DNA of 18,494 nucleotides from an uncultured Bacilli bacterium (GCA_934096805.1 CAKOMW010000009.1:1-18494); one strand, 5' to 3'. Shown: positions 1 through 5,617, numbered from the stretch's first letter. The notes: a model not told the origin generated them from the sequence alone. Made by a program: numbers and translations.

Positions 1-551
1 ACAGCACCAAGTGGAAAGCAATTCAAAGGATGGTCATTAACTGCAGATGGAGAAACAGTTACTAAAGTAGATATGACTGAAAACAAAACTGTATATGCAA
101 TTTGGGAAGATATTCCTGTAGTAACATATACACTAACATTTAATTCAAATGGTGGAACTGGAACAATGACACCAAAAGCTGATTTAACTGGAGAATATAC
201 TTTACCAGCAAATGGATTTACAGCACCAAGTGGAAAGCAATTCAAAGGATGGTCATTAACTGCAGATGGAGAAACAGTTACTAAAGTAGATATGACAGAA
301 AACAAAACTGTATATGCAATTTGGGAAGATATTCCTGTAGTAACATATACATTAACATTTGATGCTAATGGTGGAACTGGTTCAATGGCACCAAAAACTG
401 ATTTAACTGGTGAATACACATTACCAGCAAATGGGTTTACAGCACCAAGTGGAAAGCAATTCAAAGGATGGTCATTAACTACTGATGGAGAAACAGTTAC
501 TAAAGTAGATATGACTGAAAATAGAACTGTATATGCAATTTGGGAAGATAT
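1..551 (+). repeat. 219-bp tandem repeats encoding InlB-type modules
   Basis: The same sequence, starting with acagcaccaagtgg, recurs at 1, 220 and 439, a period of exactly 219 bp (73 codons). The first two visible copies are nearly identical at DNA level (two differences over about 140 bp). The third differs more, for example GSMAPKTD in place of GTMTPKAD. Such near-identity suggests recent unit duplication or homogenisation, and copy number may vary between strains. Confidence 0.9.
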
Positions 552-1008
552 AATTTATTCATATGAATTCTTAGAAAGTACTGGAGAACAAACTATAGAT
601 GGAAAAGCAAATTCATTTAAGATTGTGATAGATGCAGATGAAACTAAATTTGTTTCATTAGAAATAGATGGAGTTTTATATGAAAAGGATGTAGACTATA
701 CAGTTAAACACGGAAGCACGATTATTGAGTTTACATCTACTGGTTTAGCAAAATTGAATGCTTTATCAAAAGGAGAACATAATGTTACAGTAACATTTAC
801 TGATGAAGTAATAAATGGTAAGATTACTGTTAATACTGTTAATACTGTTTATACTGTTAATCCTCCTATTATTCCACAAAATCCTGATATGGATAATCCA
901 CAAACTTTTGACGGGATTTTAACATATATAGTAATATCTATTGTAAGCGCTATAGGCTTAATTACAATAGCAATTATAAAAAAGAAAAAGACTGAAACTA
1001 TGATGTAA
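1..1008 (+). CDS. InlB-type repeat surface protein, C-terminal part (5' end outside window)
   Basis: The reading frame is open from base 1, so the gene begins upstream and the ATG at 73 is internal. The visible 335 residues contain the end of one and two further copies of a 73-residue Listeria-Bacteroides (InlB B) repeat, with hallmarks LTFNSNGGTG, FKGWSL and VYAIWED. This fold is typical of bacterial cell-surface and adhesion proteins. After the repeats (from about base 550) comes a roughly 90-residue beta-rich, Ig/X2-like segment, then a short Thr-Val-Asn linker. The C-terminus has NPQTFD, a hydrophobic segment of about 22 residues and the basic tail KKKK. That order (motif, membrane segment, positive tail) resembles a sortase signal, but the motif is degenerate, so plain membrane anchoring is equally possible. 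A terminator follows directly. The ligand and function are unknown. Confidence 0.85.
   Translation, partial: TAPSGKQFKGWSLTADGETVTKVDMTENKTVYAIWEDIPVVTYTLTFNSNGGTGTMTPKADLTGEYTLPANGFTAPSGKQFKGWSLTADGETVTKVDMTENKTVYAIWEDIPVVTYTLTFDANGGTGSMAPKTDLTGEYTLPANGFTAPSGKQFKGWSLTTDGETVTKVDMTENRTVYAIWEDIIYSYEFLESTGEQTIDGKANSFKIVIDADETKFVSLEIDGVLYEKDVDYTVKHGSTIIEFTSTGLAKLNALSKGEHNVTVTFTDEVINGKITVNTVNTVYTVNPPIIPQNPDMDNPQTFDGILTYIVISIVSAIGLITIAIIKKKKTETMM
826..861 (+). repeat. 9-nt tandem repeat (actgttaat) x4
   Basis: Four consecutive 9-mers (826-834, 835-843, 844-852, 853-861) read actgttaat, the third with one change (actgtttat). They encode the linker TVN-TVN-TVY-TVN between the ectodomain and the membrane anchor. 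Being a multiple of three, length changes would keep the frame. Confidence 0.85.
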
Positions 1009-1025
1009 ATTTAATTTTAAAAATA

Positions 1026-1072
1026 AAAAATCAAGGGTTAATAAACTATTATATTTAAATCCTTGATTTTTA
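1026..1072 (+). terminator. Intrinsic terminator after the surface-protein gene
   Basis: An 11-bp perfect stem (aaaaatcaagg at 1026-1036 with ccttgattttt at 1061-1071) has a 24-nt loop. Because the stem carries its own A and T tracts, it could also act in reverse. Confidence 0.7.
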
Positions 1073-1137
1073 TATTATAGAAACAAAAATATATTACTTT
1101 TTCTTAATCATACTTTCTTATTTAAAAACTAATTTAG

Positions 1138-1143
1138 TATAAT
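1138..1143 (+). promoter_or_regulatory. Possible -10 element for spoVS
   Basis: A perfect TATAAT lies 59 nt before the spoVS start, downstream of a terminator and so in a sensible place. The matching -35 region (about 1115-1120, ttctta) is poor. I see no convincing sporulation-sigma consensus. Confidence 0.4.
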
Positions 1144-1201
1144 CATAATAATTCATTTCCAACATATATTTTAATATATAAAAAGAAAGGAATGATAAAA
1201 T

Positions 1202-1462
1202 ATGGATATACTTAAAGTATCATCAAAGTCAAATCCCAATTCAGTTGCAGGAGCATTAACTAATGTTTTTCGTGACAAGGGAGTAGTAGAAATACAAGCA
1301 ATTGGAGCAGGAGCATTAAACCAAGCAATTAAAGCAATAGCTATTGCGAGAGGCTTCGTTGCACCAAGTGGAACTAATTTAGTTTGTATTCCTGCCTTTA
1401 GTGATATTGTAATCGAAGGAGAAGAAAGAACTGCTATTAAGTTAATCGTGGAGGCTAAATAG
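1202..1462 (+). CDS. spoVS: Stage V sporulation protein S (SpoVS)
   Basis: The 86-residue product begins MDILKVSSKSNPNSVAGAL and contains the highly conserved blocks EIQAIGAGALNQAIKA, IARGFVAPSG and EERTAIKLIVE. Length and motifs match SpoVS of Bacillus (86 aa), a small Alba-like protein needed for progress beyond stage V of sporulation and for normal coat assembly and septation. SpoVS also occurs in bacteria not known to form spores, so the gene alone does not prove sporulation. The ATG at 1202 follows the Shine-Dalgarno sequence agaaagga. The next genes, ylbD and ylbE, follow within 60 nt, so the three may be co-transcribed. In B. subtilis they are not adjacent in this order. No intrinsic terminator is evident after the gene, only a T-rich tract without a good stem. 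Confidence 0.95.
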   Translation: MDILKVSSKSNPNSVAGALTNVFRDKGVVEIQAIGAGALNQAIKAIAIARGFVAPSGTNLVCIPAFSDIVIEGEERTAIKLIVEAK

Positions 1463-1517
1463 TCTCTTTTTTTGTATATAAATAAAAAAAATAACATATA
1501 TTTTATTGGGTGATAAT

Positions 1518-1865
1518 ATGCCATTAAACGATTTTAAAACATTTGTAAAACAAAGGCCAAACCTTGCAAATTATGTCAATAAAAATGAAATGACTTGGCA
1601 AAAGTTTTATGAAATGTATGAATTATACGGACCTGATAACAGTGTGTGGGATAAGTACTTAAAAACAACCACTGCCACTACCTCTTTTAAAGATATGTTT
1701 GGGATGTTTAAAAACGTAAATATGAACGACTTGCAGGACGGAATAACCTCACTACAAAAAGGAATAGGATATCTTCAAGATATGATCAAAACCAAAGCCA
1801 AAGATGTCCCTGTTCGAAAATCATCATATGAACCACGACCTATGTATAAACATTTTGATGACTAA
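1518..1865 (+). CDS. ylbD: YlbD-like putative spore coat protein
   Basis: This 115-residue protein starts MPLNDFKTFVKQRPNL. It has the YlbD pattern: an N-terminal 'FK.FV...P.L...V....TWQ.FYE...L.G....W..Y' block (about residues 4-47), a Thr/Ser-rich joint, and a C-terminal amphipathic 'MNDLQDGITSLQKGIGYLQDMI' type helix. YlbD is annotated as a putative coat protein in Bacillus, where ylbD and ylbE are neighbours. An in-frame TTG at 1506 is possible, but GGTGAT at 1509-1514 is correctly placed for the ATG at 1518, so I chose that. Its stop overlaps the ylbE start by one base (TAATG), implying translational coupling. The assignment is from motif resemblance; the biochemical role is not established. 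Confidence 0.75.
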   Translation: MPLNDFKTFVKQRPNLANYVNKNEMTWQKFYEMYELYGPDNSVWDKYLKTTTATTSFKDMFGMFKNVNMNDLQDGITSLQKGIGYLQDMIKTKAKDVPVRKSSYEPRPMYKHFDD

Positions 1866-2086
1866 TGAATCTATACACCCAATATAGAATACAAAACAAT
1901 CCCAATGACCTTAAATATTTAAGAGAAAACTCCAATTGGTATAAATACTTGAATAGAGACAAATCCTATATAAAGCAATTCGAAGAAGAAATGAAACAAA
2001 GATATAAACTTACAACAAAAGATAAAATAGATAAGTTTGTAAACAGTCTAGACACAGTCTCACAATTATTAGATATACTTTCTTGA
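1865..2086 (+). CDS. ylbE: YlbE-like small protein
   Basis: The 73-residue product matches the YlbE-like pattern: 'YLRENSNWYKYLNR' near the N-terminus (YLR..P.WYR.LSR in relatives), then 'FEEEMKQRYKLTTKDKIDKFVNSL' and a hydrophobic C-terminus. Function is unknown; the family sits next to ylbD in Bacillus, and this gene likewise overlaps ylbD by one base. No ribosome binding site of its own is obvious, so it probably depends on translational coupling. The stop codon lies in the loop of an intrinsic terminator that ends the spoVS-ylbD-ylbE unit. Confidence 0.75.
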   Translation: MNLYTQYRIQNNPNDLKYLRENSNWYKYLNRDKSYIKQFEEEMKQRYKLTTKDKIDKFVNSLDTVSQLLDILS

Positions 2087-2102
2087 TATATCTTTTTTTT
2101 TA
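2071..2102 (+). terminator. Intrinsic terminator overlapping the end of ylbE
   Basis: A 7-bp perfect stem (agatata at 2071-2077 with tatatct at 2087-2093) is followed by a run of at least eight T. The ylbE stop codon is in the 9-nt loop. Confidence 0.7.
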
Positions 2103-2127
2103 TGATAAACTAATACTAGGTGAGAAT

Positions 2128-2301
2128 ATGAATAATAAAGGTTTTGCTATTACAACTATGATTTATGCTTTAGTTATACTATTAACTATTTCTATGTTTG
2201 TTGTCCTAGATATAATGGATAATGACTATAAGGATAATAAACAATTAGTAGAAGACGTTCAAAAAGAACTAGATACATGTTTAGAAAATGGAACATGTTA
2301 A
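2128..2301 (+). CDS. Small type IV pilin-like protein
   Basis: The 57-residue product starts MNNKGFAITTMIYALVILL: a short basic leader ending in Gly (residue 5), Phe at the would-be mature position 1, then one hydrophobic helix. This is the layout of prepilins cut by a prepilin peptidase and shares NNKGF with the two full pilins downstream. The usual Glu at mature position 5 is Thr here. After the membrane helix there are only about 28 polar residues, ending in a CX5C pair (Cys51, Cys57). It may be a minor pilin, a pilus-priming subunit or a small membrane protein. The start is set by AGGTGA at 2118-2123; a longer frame from TTG at 2083 would run through the terminator and lacks support. Confidence 0.65.
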   Translation: MNNKGFAITTMIYALVILLTISMFVVLDIMDNDYKDNKQLVEDVQKELDTCLENGTC

Positions 2302-2326
2302 ATATTGTAAAATACAACAAAACAAC

Positions 2327-2356
2327 TTTACAAAGCATATAAAAAAATGATATATT
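2327..2356 (+). promoter_or_regulatory. Promoter of the first pilin gene
   Basis: TTTACA (2327-2332), an 18-bp spacer and TATATT (2351-2356), with TGA before the -10 (extended -10). The 45 nt from here to the start codon match 40 of 45 positions of the second pilin leader. Confidence 0.7.
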
Positions 2357-2390
2357 TATATTATAGAGATAATATTAGGGAGGATAAAAA

Positions 2391-2927
2391 ATGAAAAAAA
2401 ATAATAAAGGTTTTACCTTAATCGAATTACTAGCAGTAATCGTAATCTTAGCTATCTTAGTAGCAGTAGCTATACCAAGTGTTACTAAATATTTAAATGA
2501 TGCCCGTAAAGGTTCAATGGAAAATGAAGCAGCAGAACTTGTAACTGCTGCAAGAACTTATATTGTTGCAAATAATGAAACAAAATCAGGAAATTTTATA
2601 TTTAATATAGGAGAAAAAACTGCTGAATGGCAACCAAATGGTGCAACTGCTGTTCCAATTACTAATGTAGTTCAAAAAAATCTATTTAACAGTCCTTATG
2701 GTAATGAATACCAAACAGCTTATGTGGAAGTTAACCGTGATGCTGGCACAGGGGTATCTACTTTCAAATTAAACTTGTCAGACGGTGTATATTGTATTGT
2801 AGGTGTAGATGAAAGCAATCTTAAAGGCAGTATAAAAACAGTCAATACTGTTAATAATGTAGCAAAATGTGGCACAGATGCCAATGCTAAAGTGATTCCG
2901 AAACAACCTACAACATCTAATAAATAA
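2391..2927 (+). CDS. Type IV pilin-like protein, paralogue 1
   Basis: A 178-residue prepilin. A basic leader MKKNNKG is followed by FTLIELLAVIVILAILVAV, giving predicted cleavage after Gly7, Phe as mature residue 1 and Glu at mature position 5, as in type IV pilins and ComGC-type pseudopilins. The hydrophobic helix runs to about residue 28, then an amphipathic alpha segment (VTKYLNDARKGSMENEA) and a soluble domain. Cys135 and Cys160 could form a C-terminal disulfide loop. Likely a major pilin or pseudopilin assembled on the outer face of the membrane. Assembly ATPase, platform protein and prepilin peptidase are not in the window. The gene has its own promoter, the ribosome binding site gggagga and its own terminator. 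Confidence 0.85.
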   Translation: MKKNNKGFTLIELLAVIVILAILVAVAIPSVTKYLNDARKGSMENEAAELVTAARTYIVANNETKSGNFIFNIGEKTAEWQPNGATAVPITNVVQKNLFNSPYGNEYQTAYVEVNRDAGTGVSTFKLNLSDGVYCIVGVDESNLKGSIKTVNTVNNVAKCGTDANAKVIPKQPTTSNK

Positions 2928-2961
2928 TAAACTACTAATCCATAATTTTATTAAAAGATAT

Positions 2962-2987
2962 AGACACTCTTTGTGAGTGTTTTTTTG
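2962..2987 (+). terminator. Intrinsic terminator after pilin 1
   Basis: Stem acactc (2964-2969) with gagtgt (2975-2980), 5-nt loop, then a run of seven T. Confidence 0.85.
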
Positions 2988-3021
2988 TATTTGTCATATA
3001 GAAAAAATTGACCATTTACAA

Positions 3022-3050
3022 TTGACAAGGTCTCTTAATAATGATATATT
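3022..3050 (+). promoter_or_regulatory. Promoter of the second pilin gene
   Basis: Consensus TTGACA (3022-3027), exactly 17 bp, TATATT (3045-3050), preceded by TGA (extended -10). It lies after the pilin 1 terminator and 34 nt before the pilin 2 start. Confidence 0.85.
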
Positions 3051-3084
3051 TATATTGTAAAGATAATATTAGGAGGAATAAAAA

Positions 3085-3609
3085 ATGAAAAGAAATAATA
3101 AAGGTTTTACCTTAATCGAATTACTAGCAGTAATCGTAATCTTAGCTATCTTAGTAGCAGTAGCTATACCAAGTGTTACTAAATATTTAAATGATGCCCG
3201 TAAAGGTTCAATGCAAAATGAAGCAGCAGAACTTGTAACCGCTGCAAGAACTTATATTGTTGCAAATAATATTACAAAATCTGGGGACTTTATATTTAAA
3301 ATTGATTCAAAAGAAGCAGACTGGGTTCCAGATGGTGCAAAAAAAGCTGATGTTAAGCATATAGATAATGTTGTACAAAAAAATTTAGTTAATAGCCCCT
3401 ATGGTAATAAATATGTAGCAGCATATGTAGAAGTTGATCGTGATGCTGGTACTGGAGTATCTACTTTTAAGTTAAAATTATCTGATGGTATATATTGCTT
3501 TGATAGTGTTGATGAAAGTAACCTTAGTAAAGATAGTTATCCAATAAATGATACTAGTTCTACTACAACTTGTAAAAGTATGACACAAGCTTCAATACCT
3601 ACTACTTAA
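3085..3609 (+). CDS. Type IV pilin-like protein, paralogue 2
   Basis: A 174-residue prepilin with the same architecture as paralogue 1: leader MKRNNKG, cleavage before FTLIELLAV, Glu at mature position 5, membrane helix, amphipathic helix and a C-terminal Cys pair (Cys138 and Cys163, the same 25-residue spacing). The first 62 codons match paralogue 1 at 183 of 186 bases, whereas the C-terminal domains diverge clearly, although SPYGN, AYVEV and DAGTGVSTFKL are kept. This suggests tandem duplication with selection or gene conversion acting on the assembly helix while the exposed domain varies. The ribosome binding site is aggagga. It is transcribed separately from its neighbour. Confidence 0.85.
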   Translation: MKRNNKGFTLIELLAVIVILAILVAVAIPSVTKYLNDARKGSMQNEAAELVTAARTYIVANNITKSGDFIFKIDSKEADWVPDGAKKADVKHIDNVVQKNLVNSPYGNKYVAAYVEVDRDAGTGVSTFKLKLSDGIYCFDSVDESNLSKDSYPINDTSSTTTCKSMTQASIPTT

Positions 3610-3627
3610 TTTATAAAAAATACACAG

Positions 3628-3654
3628 ACATTCTTCAAAAGGAATGTTTTTTTT
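3628..3654 (+). terminator. Intrinsic terminator after pilin 2
   Basis: Stem 3628-3635 (acattctt) with 3640-3647 (aggaatgt), one G-U pair, 4-nt loop, and a run of eight T. Confidence 0.85.
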
Positions 3655-3666
3655 AAACTATTTAAT

Positions 3667-3679
3667 GCAAACAAATGTA
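3667..3679 (+). promoter_or_regulatory. Shared 13-nt box upstream of the nfo promoter
   Basis: The sequence gcaaacaaatgta occurs here, 9 nt before a -35 element, and again at 5541-5553, 10 nt before the -35 of the DUF1848 operon. Its role (activator site, operator or UP-like element) is not known. Confidence 0.35.
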
Positions 3680-3688
3680 CTTTATCAC

Positions 3689-3717
3689 TTGACAAGACCT
3701 TATAATAATGATATATT
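3689..3717 (+). promoter_or_regulatory. Pilin-type promoter upstream of nfo
   Basis: TTGACA (3689-3694), 17 bp, TATATT (3712-3717) with TGA before the -10. The stretch from -35 to -10 closely resembles the pilin 2 promoter (both contain ttgacaag and aataatgatatatt), yet no pilin gene follows. Confidence 0.8.
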
Positions 3718-3725
3718 AGACTAGT

Positions 3726-3763
3726 GAAAAAGTTGATTACTATACATAAGTAACTTTTTTATT
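3726..3763 (+). terminator. Leader hairpin before nfo, terminator or attenuator
   Basis: The sequence aaaaag (near 3728-3732) plus ttact can pair with agtaacttttt (3749-3759), with a 4-nt bulge on the 5' arm, and a T-rich tract follows. It lies between the promoter (-10 at 3712-3717) and the nfo ribosome binding site (ggtggtgat, 3771-3779). It could terminate or attenuate transcription into nfo, or end a very short RNA. Confidence 0.45.
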
Positions 3764-3782
3764 TTATTTTGGTGGTGATATC

Positions 3783-4664
3783 TTGTTATTAATTGGTTCT
3801 CATGTGTCTTTTAAAAAGGATACACAATTACTTGGGTCTTTAAATGAGGCTTTATCTTATGGCTCTAATACATTTATGTTTTATACTGGAGCACCTCAAA
3901 ATACTAACAGGGCTCCTATTGATGATGCTATTACTTCACGTGCTTTATCTATAATGAAAGAGAAGGGTATTGATAGTTCTAACATAATTGTTCATGCCCC
4001 ATATATCGTAAATCTTGCTAATACAGAAAAACTTGATTATTCAATCCCTTTTTTAATCGAAGAATGCAAACGTTGTGAAAAGTTATCAATGACTAAACTG
4101 GTGCTTCATCCTGGTTCTCATGTGGGACTTGGCATTGATACAGGTATTGATAACATTATTTATGGATTAAATAAAATTTTACCCCATACTAACATTACTA
4201 TTCTTCTTGAAACTATGGCTGGTAAGGGTAGTGAAGTTGGTAGTAATTTTTCAGAAATAAAAAGAATTATCGATGGTGTTTTAGAAAAAGATAAGATTGG
4301 TATTTGTTTAGACACTTGTCATCTATCAGATGCTGGTTATGATTTAACTGACTTTGATAAAGTTCTTGATGACTTAGAAGAATTATCTTTACTTAAATAT
4401 GTTAAATGTATTCATATAAATGATAGTAAAAATGTCTTAGGTTCAAGAAAAGACCGTCATGAGAATATTGGTTTTGGTTGCCTTGGCTTTGATACTTTAA
4501 TCAATATTATTTATAACAAGAGATTATCTAGTATTCCTAAAATATTAGAAACACCATATATTAATGAATATCCACCATATAAATTTGAAATAGAGATGAT
4601 TAGAAATAAGGAATTTAACAGTACATTACCTGATGATGTTTCTAATTATTATAAAGCTTTATAA
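3783..4664 (+). CDS. nfo: Endonuclease IV (AP endonuclease)
   Basis: The 293-residue product is a class II AP endonuclease with three metal ions in a TIM barrel. It cuts 5' to abasic sites and removes blocked 3' ends in base excision repair. Motifs and likely metal ligands are all present: GSHVSF at the start, HAPY (His71), LVLHPGSHVG (His109), LLETMAGKG (Glu143), CLDTCHLSDAGYD (Asp177, His180), IHINDSKN (His211), RKDRHENIG (Asp224, His226) and ILETPY (Glu256). The start is TTG, supported by the strong Shine-Dalgarno ggtggtgat 3 nt upstream and by the family's usual N-terminus. Transcription probably starts at the promoter at 3689-3717, through a leader hairpin. Function in the cytoplasm with MutM and PolA, encoded in the same window, is expected. 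Confidence 0.95.
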   Translation: MLLIGSHVSFKKDTQLLGSLNEALSYGSNTFMFYTGAPQNTNRAPIDDAITSRALSIMKEKGIDSSNIIVHAPYIVNLANTEKLDYSIPFLIEECKRCEKLSMTKLVLHPGSHVGLGIDTGIDNIIYGLNKILPHTNITILLETMAGKGSEVGSNFSEIKRIIDGVLEKDKIGICLDTCHLSDAGYDLTDFDKVLDDLEELSLLKYVKCIHINDSKNVLGSRKDRHENIGFGCLGFDTLINIIYNKRLSSIPKILETPYINEYPPYKFEIEMIRNKEFNSTLPDDVSNYYKAL

Positions 4665-4867
4665 ATGACATTGACATTTTAAAAGATATTTATGATGATG
4701 TTTTATCTATTAAAGAAAACCTAATCCTTTACTTTAGTCTATTCCTGAACTTAGACTAATGATTGGTATTTGAATAATCCTCTTTATTTTGATAAGAGAA
4801 AAGAGTGTTTAAGAAAAATCGAAGTAATATTTTAATGCGTAGGAAATATAGTTTATTTTATAAAATT
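4665..4867 (+). pseudogene. Intergenic stretch with possible decayed coding remnant
   Basis: No intact gene is visible here. Short peptides in three frames look protein-like: DIYDDVLSIKENLILYFSL, then IPELRLMIG, then YLNNPLYFDKRKECLRKIE. The middle piece resembles the 'IPEL..M.GF.QNNP' stretch before the HD domain of CCA-adding/HD nucleotidyltransferases. If so, the region is a frameshifted remnant. The similarity is short and judged by eye, so this is weakly supported. Confidence 0.2.
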
Positions 4868-4902
4868 AATTAAGACAACAGTTTGTAATTGTTGTCTTAA
4901 TT
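4868..4902 (+). promoter_or_regulatory. Strong stem-loop just upstream of the HD gene
   Basis: A 12-bp perfect stem (aattaagacaac at 4868-4879 with gttgtcttaatt at 4891-4902), extendable into the loop by about four pairs. It ends 2 nt before the ribosome binding site (gaggagg, 4905-4911). There is no T run after it, so it is not a normal terminator. It may be an operator palindrome, an RNA element controlling translation, or an RNA-stabilising 5' hairpin. Confidence 0.5.
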
Positions 4903-4918
4903 GTGAGGAGGTATAATA

Positions 4919-5515
4919 ATGAAATTAACAAGTGATGTAGCACTTGATTTATTAAATGAATGTAGAGATTGTGATGACTCTAGCTGGATAGACCATAGTA
5001 TTTGTGTTGGGAATACAGCCTCCGTAATTGCAGAAGCTTTAGACCTTGATAGTGATAAAGCAAAAGCAATGGGATATATTCATGATATAGGAAAAGGACA
5101 TGGCGACTTTAATGCCCACATTATAAACGGATACAACTATTTAAAAGAATTAGGCTATGATGAAGAATATGCCAATATTTGTCTTACCCATTCATATTTA
5201 AATAATGATATTATGTGCACTGCTGGAGTTGATCCTAAGTTTATTCATCTTATGAAAGGGTACAATTACACTAAAAGGTTTGTGGAATATCATAGATATA
5301 CGATATATGATAGAATTATTAATTTATGCGACTTGATGTGTACTTCAAATACGGTTACAATTGATAAAAGATTAATTGATGTAATAATAAGAAGAGGAGT
5401 TTTCTCAAATGCTCAGTATCATATTTCTGAAATTTATAAGTTAAAAGAATACTTTGATGATTTACTAGGTTATAATTTATATGACTTGTTCCCTGAAATA
5501 AAAGACAATTTATAA
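4919..5515 (+). CDS. HD-domain phosphohydrolase-like protein
   Basis: The 198-residue protein carries an HD-superfamily metal-binding set: His26 (WIDHS), His55-Asp56 in GYIHDIGKGH, His91 (CLTHSY) and Asp131/Asp138 in YDRIINLCDLM. HD proteins are metal-dependent phosphohydrolases acting on nucleotides, cyclic dinucleotides or tRNA ends. The short length and the absence of other domains point to a stand-alone HDIG-type enzyme with unknown substrate. The ATG at 4919 follows a near-perfect gaggagg. The gene appears monocistronic: a 250-nt gap and a stem-loop before it, a terminator overlapping its stop after it. Confidence 0.8.
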   Translation: MKLTSDVALDLLNECRDCDDSSWIDHSICVGNTASVIAEALDLDSDKAKAMGYIHDIGKGHGDFNAHIINGYNYLKELGYDEEYANICLTHSYLNNDIMCTAGVDPKFIHLMKGYNYTKRFVEYHRYTIYDRIINLCDLMCTSNTVTIDKRLIDVIIRRGVFSNAQYHISEIYKLKEYFDDLLGYNLYDLFPEIKDNL

Positions 5516-5531
5516 TTTATTTCTTTTTTTT
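5495..5531 (+). terminator. Intrinsic terminator overlapping the HD gene stop
   Basis: Stem gaaataaa (5495-5502) with tttatttc (5516-5523), then a run of seven to eight T. The stem begins inside the coding region and the stop codon (5513-5515) is at the end of the loop. Confidence 0.65.
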
Positions 5532-5540
5532 ATTAGTAAA

Positions 5541-5553
5541 GCAAACAAATGTA
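5541..5553 (+). promoter_or_regulatory. Shared 13-nt box upstream of the DUF1848 operon promoter
   Basis: Exact second copy of gcaaacaaatgta (first at 3667-3679), again 9-10 nt upstream of a TTGACA element. Function unknown. Confidence 0.35.
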
Positions 5554-5563
5554 TTTATTTTTC

Positions 5564-5592
5564 TTGACATAATATTCTTGTTTTGATATATT
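5564..5592 (+). promoter_or_regulatory. Promoter of the DUF1848 operon
   Basis: TTGACA (5564-5569), 17 bp, TATATT (5587-5592) with TGA before the -10. Transcription should start near 5599, which excludes the TTG at 5597 as a start and supports the ATG at 5618. Confidence 0.85.
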
Positions 5593-5617
5593 AAAATTGT
5601 ATAAAAGGAGGGATATT

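Noticed and set aside
1171..1524. Minus-strand ORF opposite spoVS and ylbD
   Set aside because: It covers two clear + strand genes, has no recognisable motif and no suitable ribosome binding site; the same applies to the other minus-strand frames inside chimera, rbgA, rnhB, topA, polA and mutM.
4671..4676. TTGACA just after nfo
   Set aside because: No -10 element at 16-18 bp; the nearest TATGAT is at 14 bp and no gene follows at a sensible distance.
5597..5617. Upstream TTG start for the DUF1848 gene
   Set aside because: It lies at or before the predicted transcription start, and the ATG at 5618 has a strong ribosome binding site and the family N-terminus.
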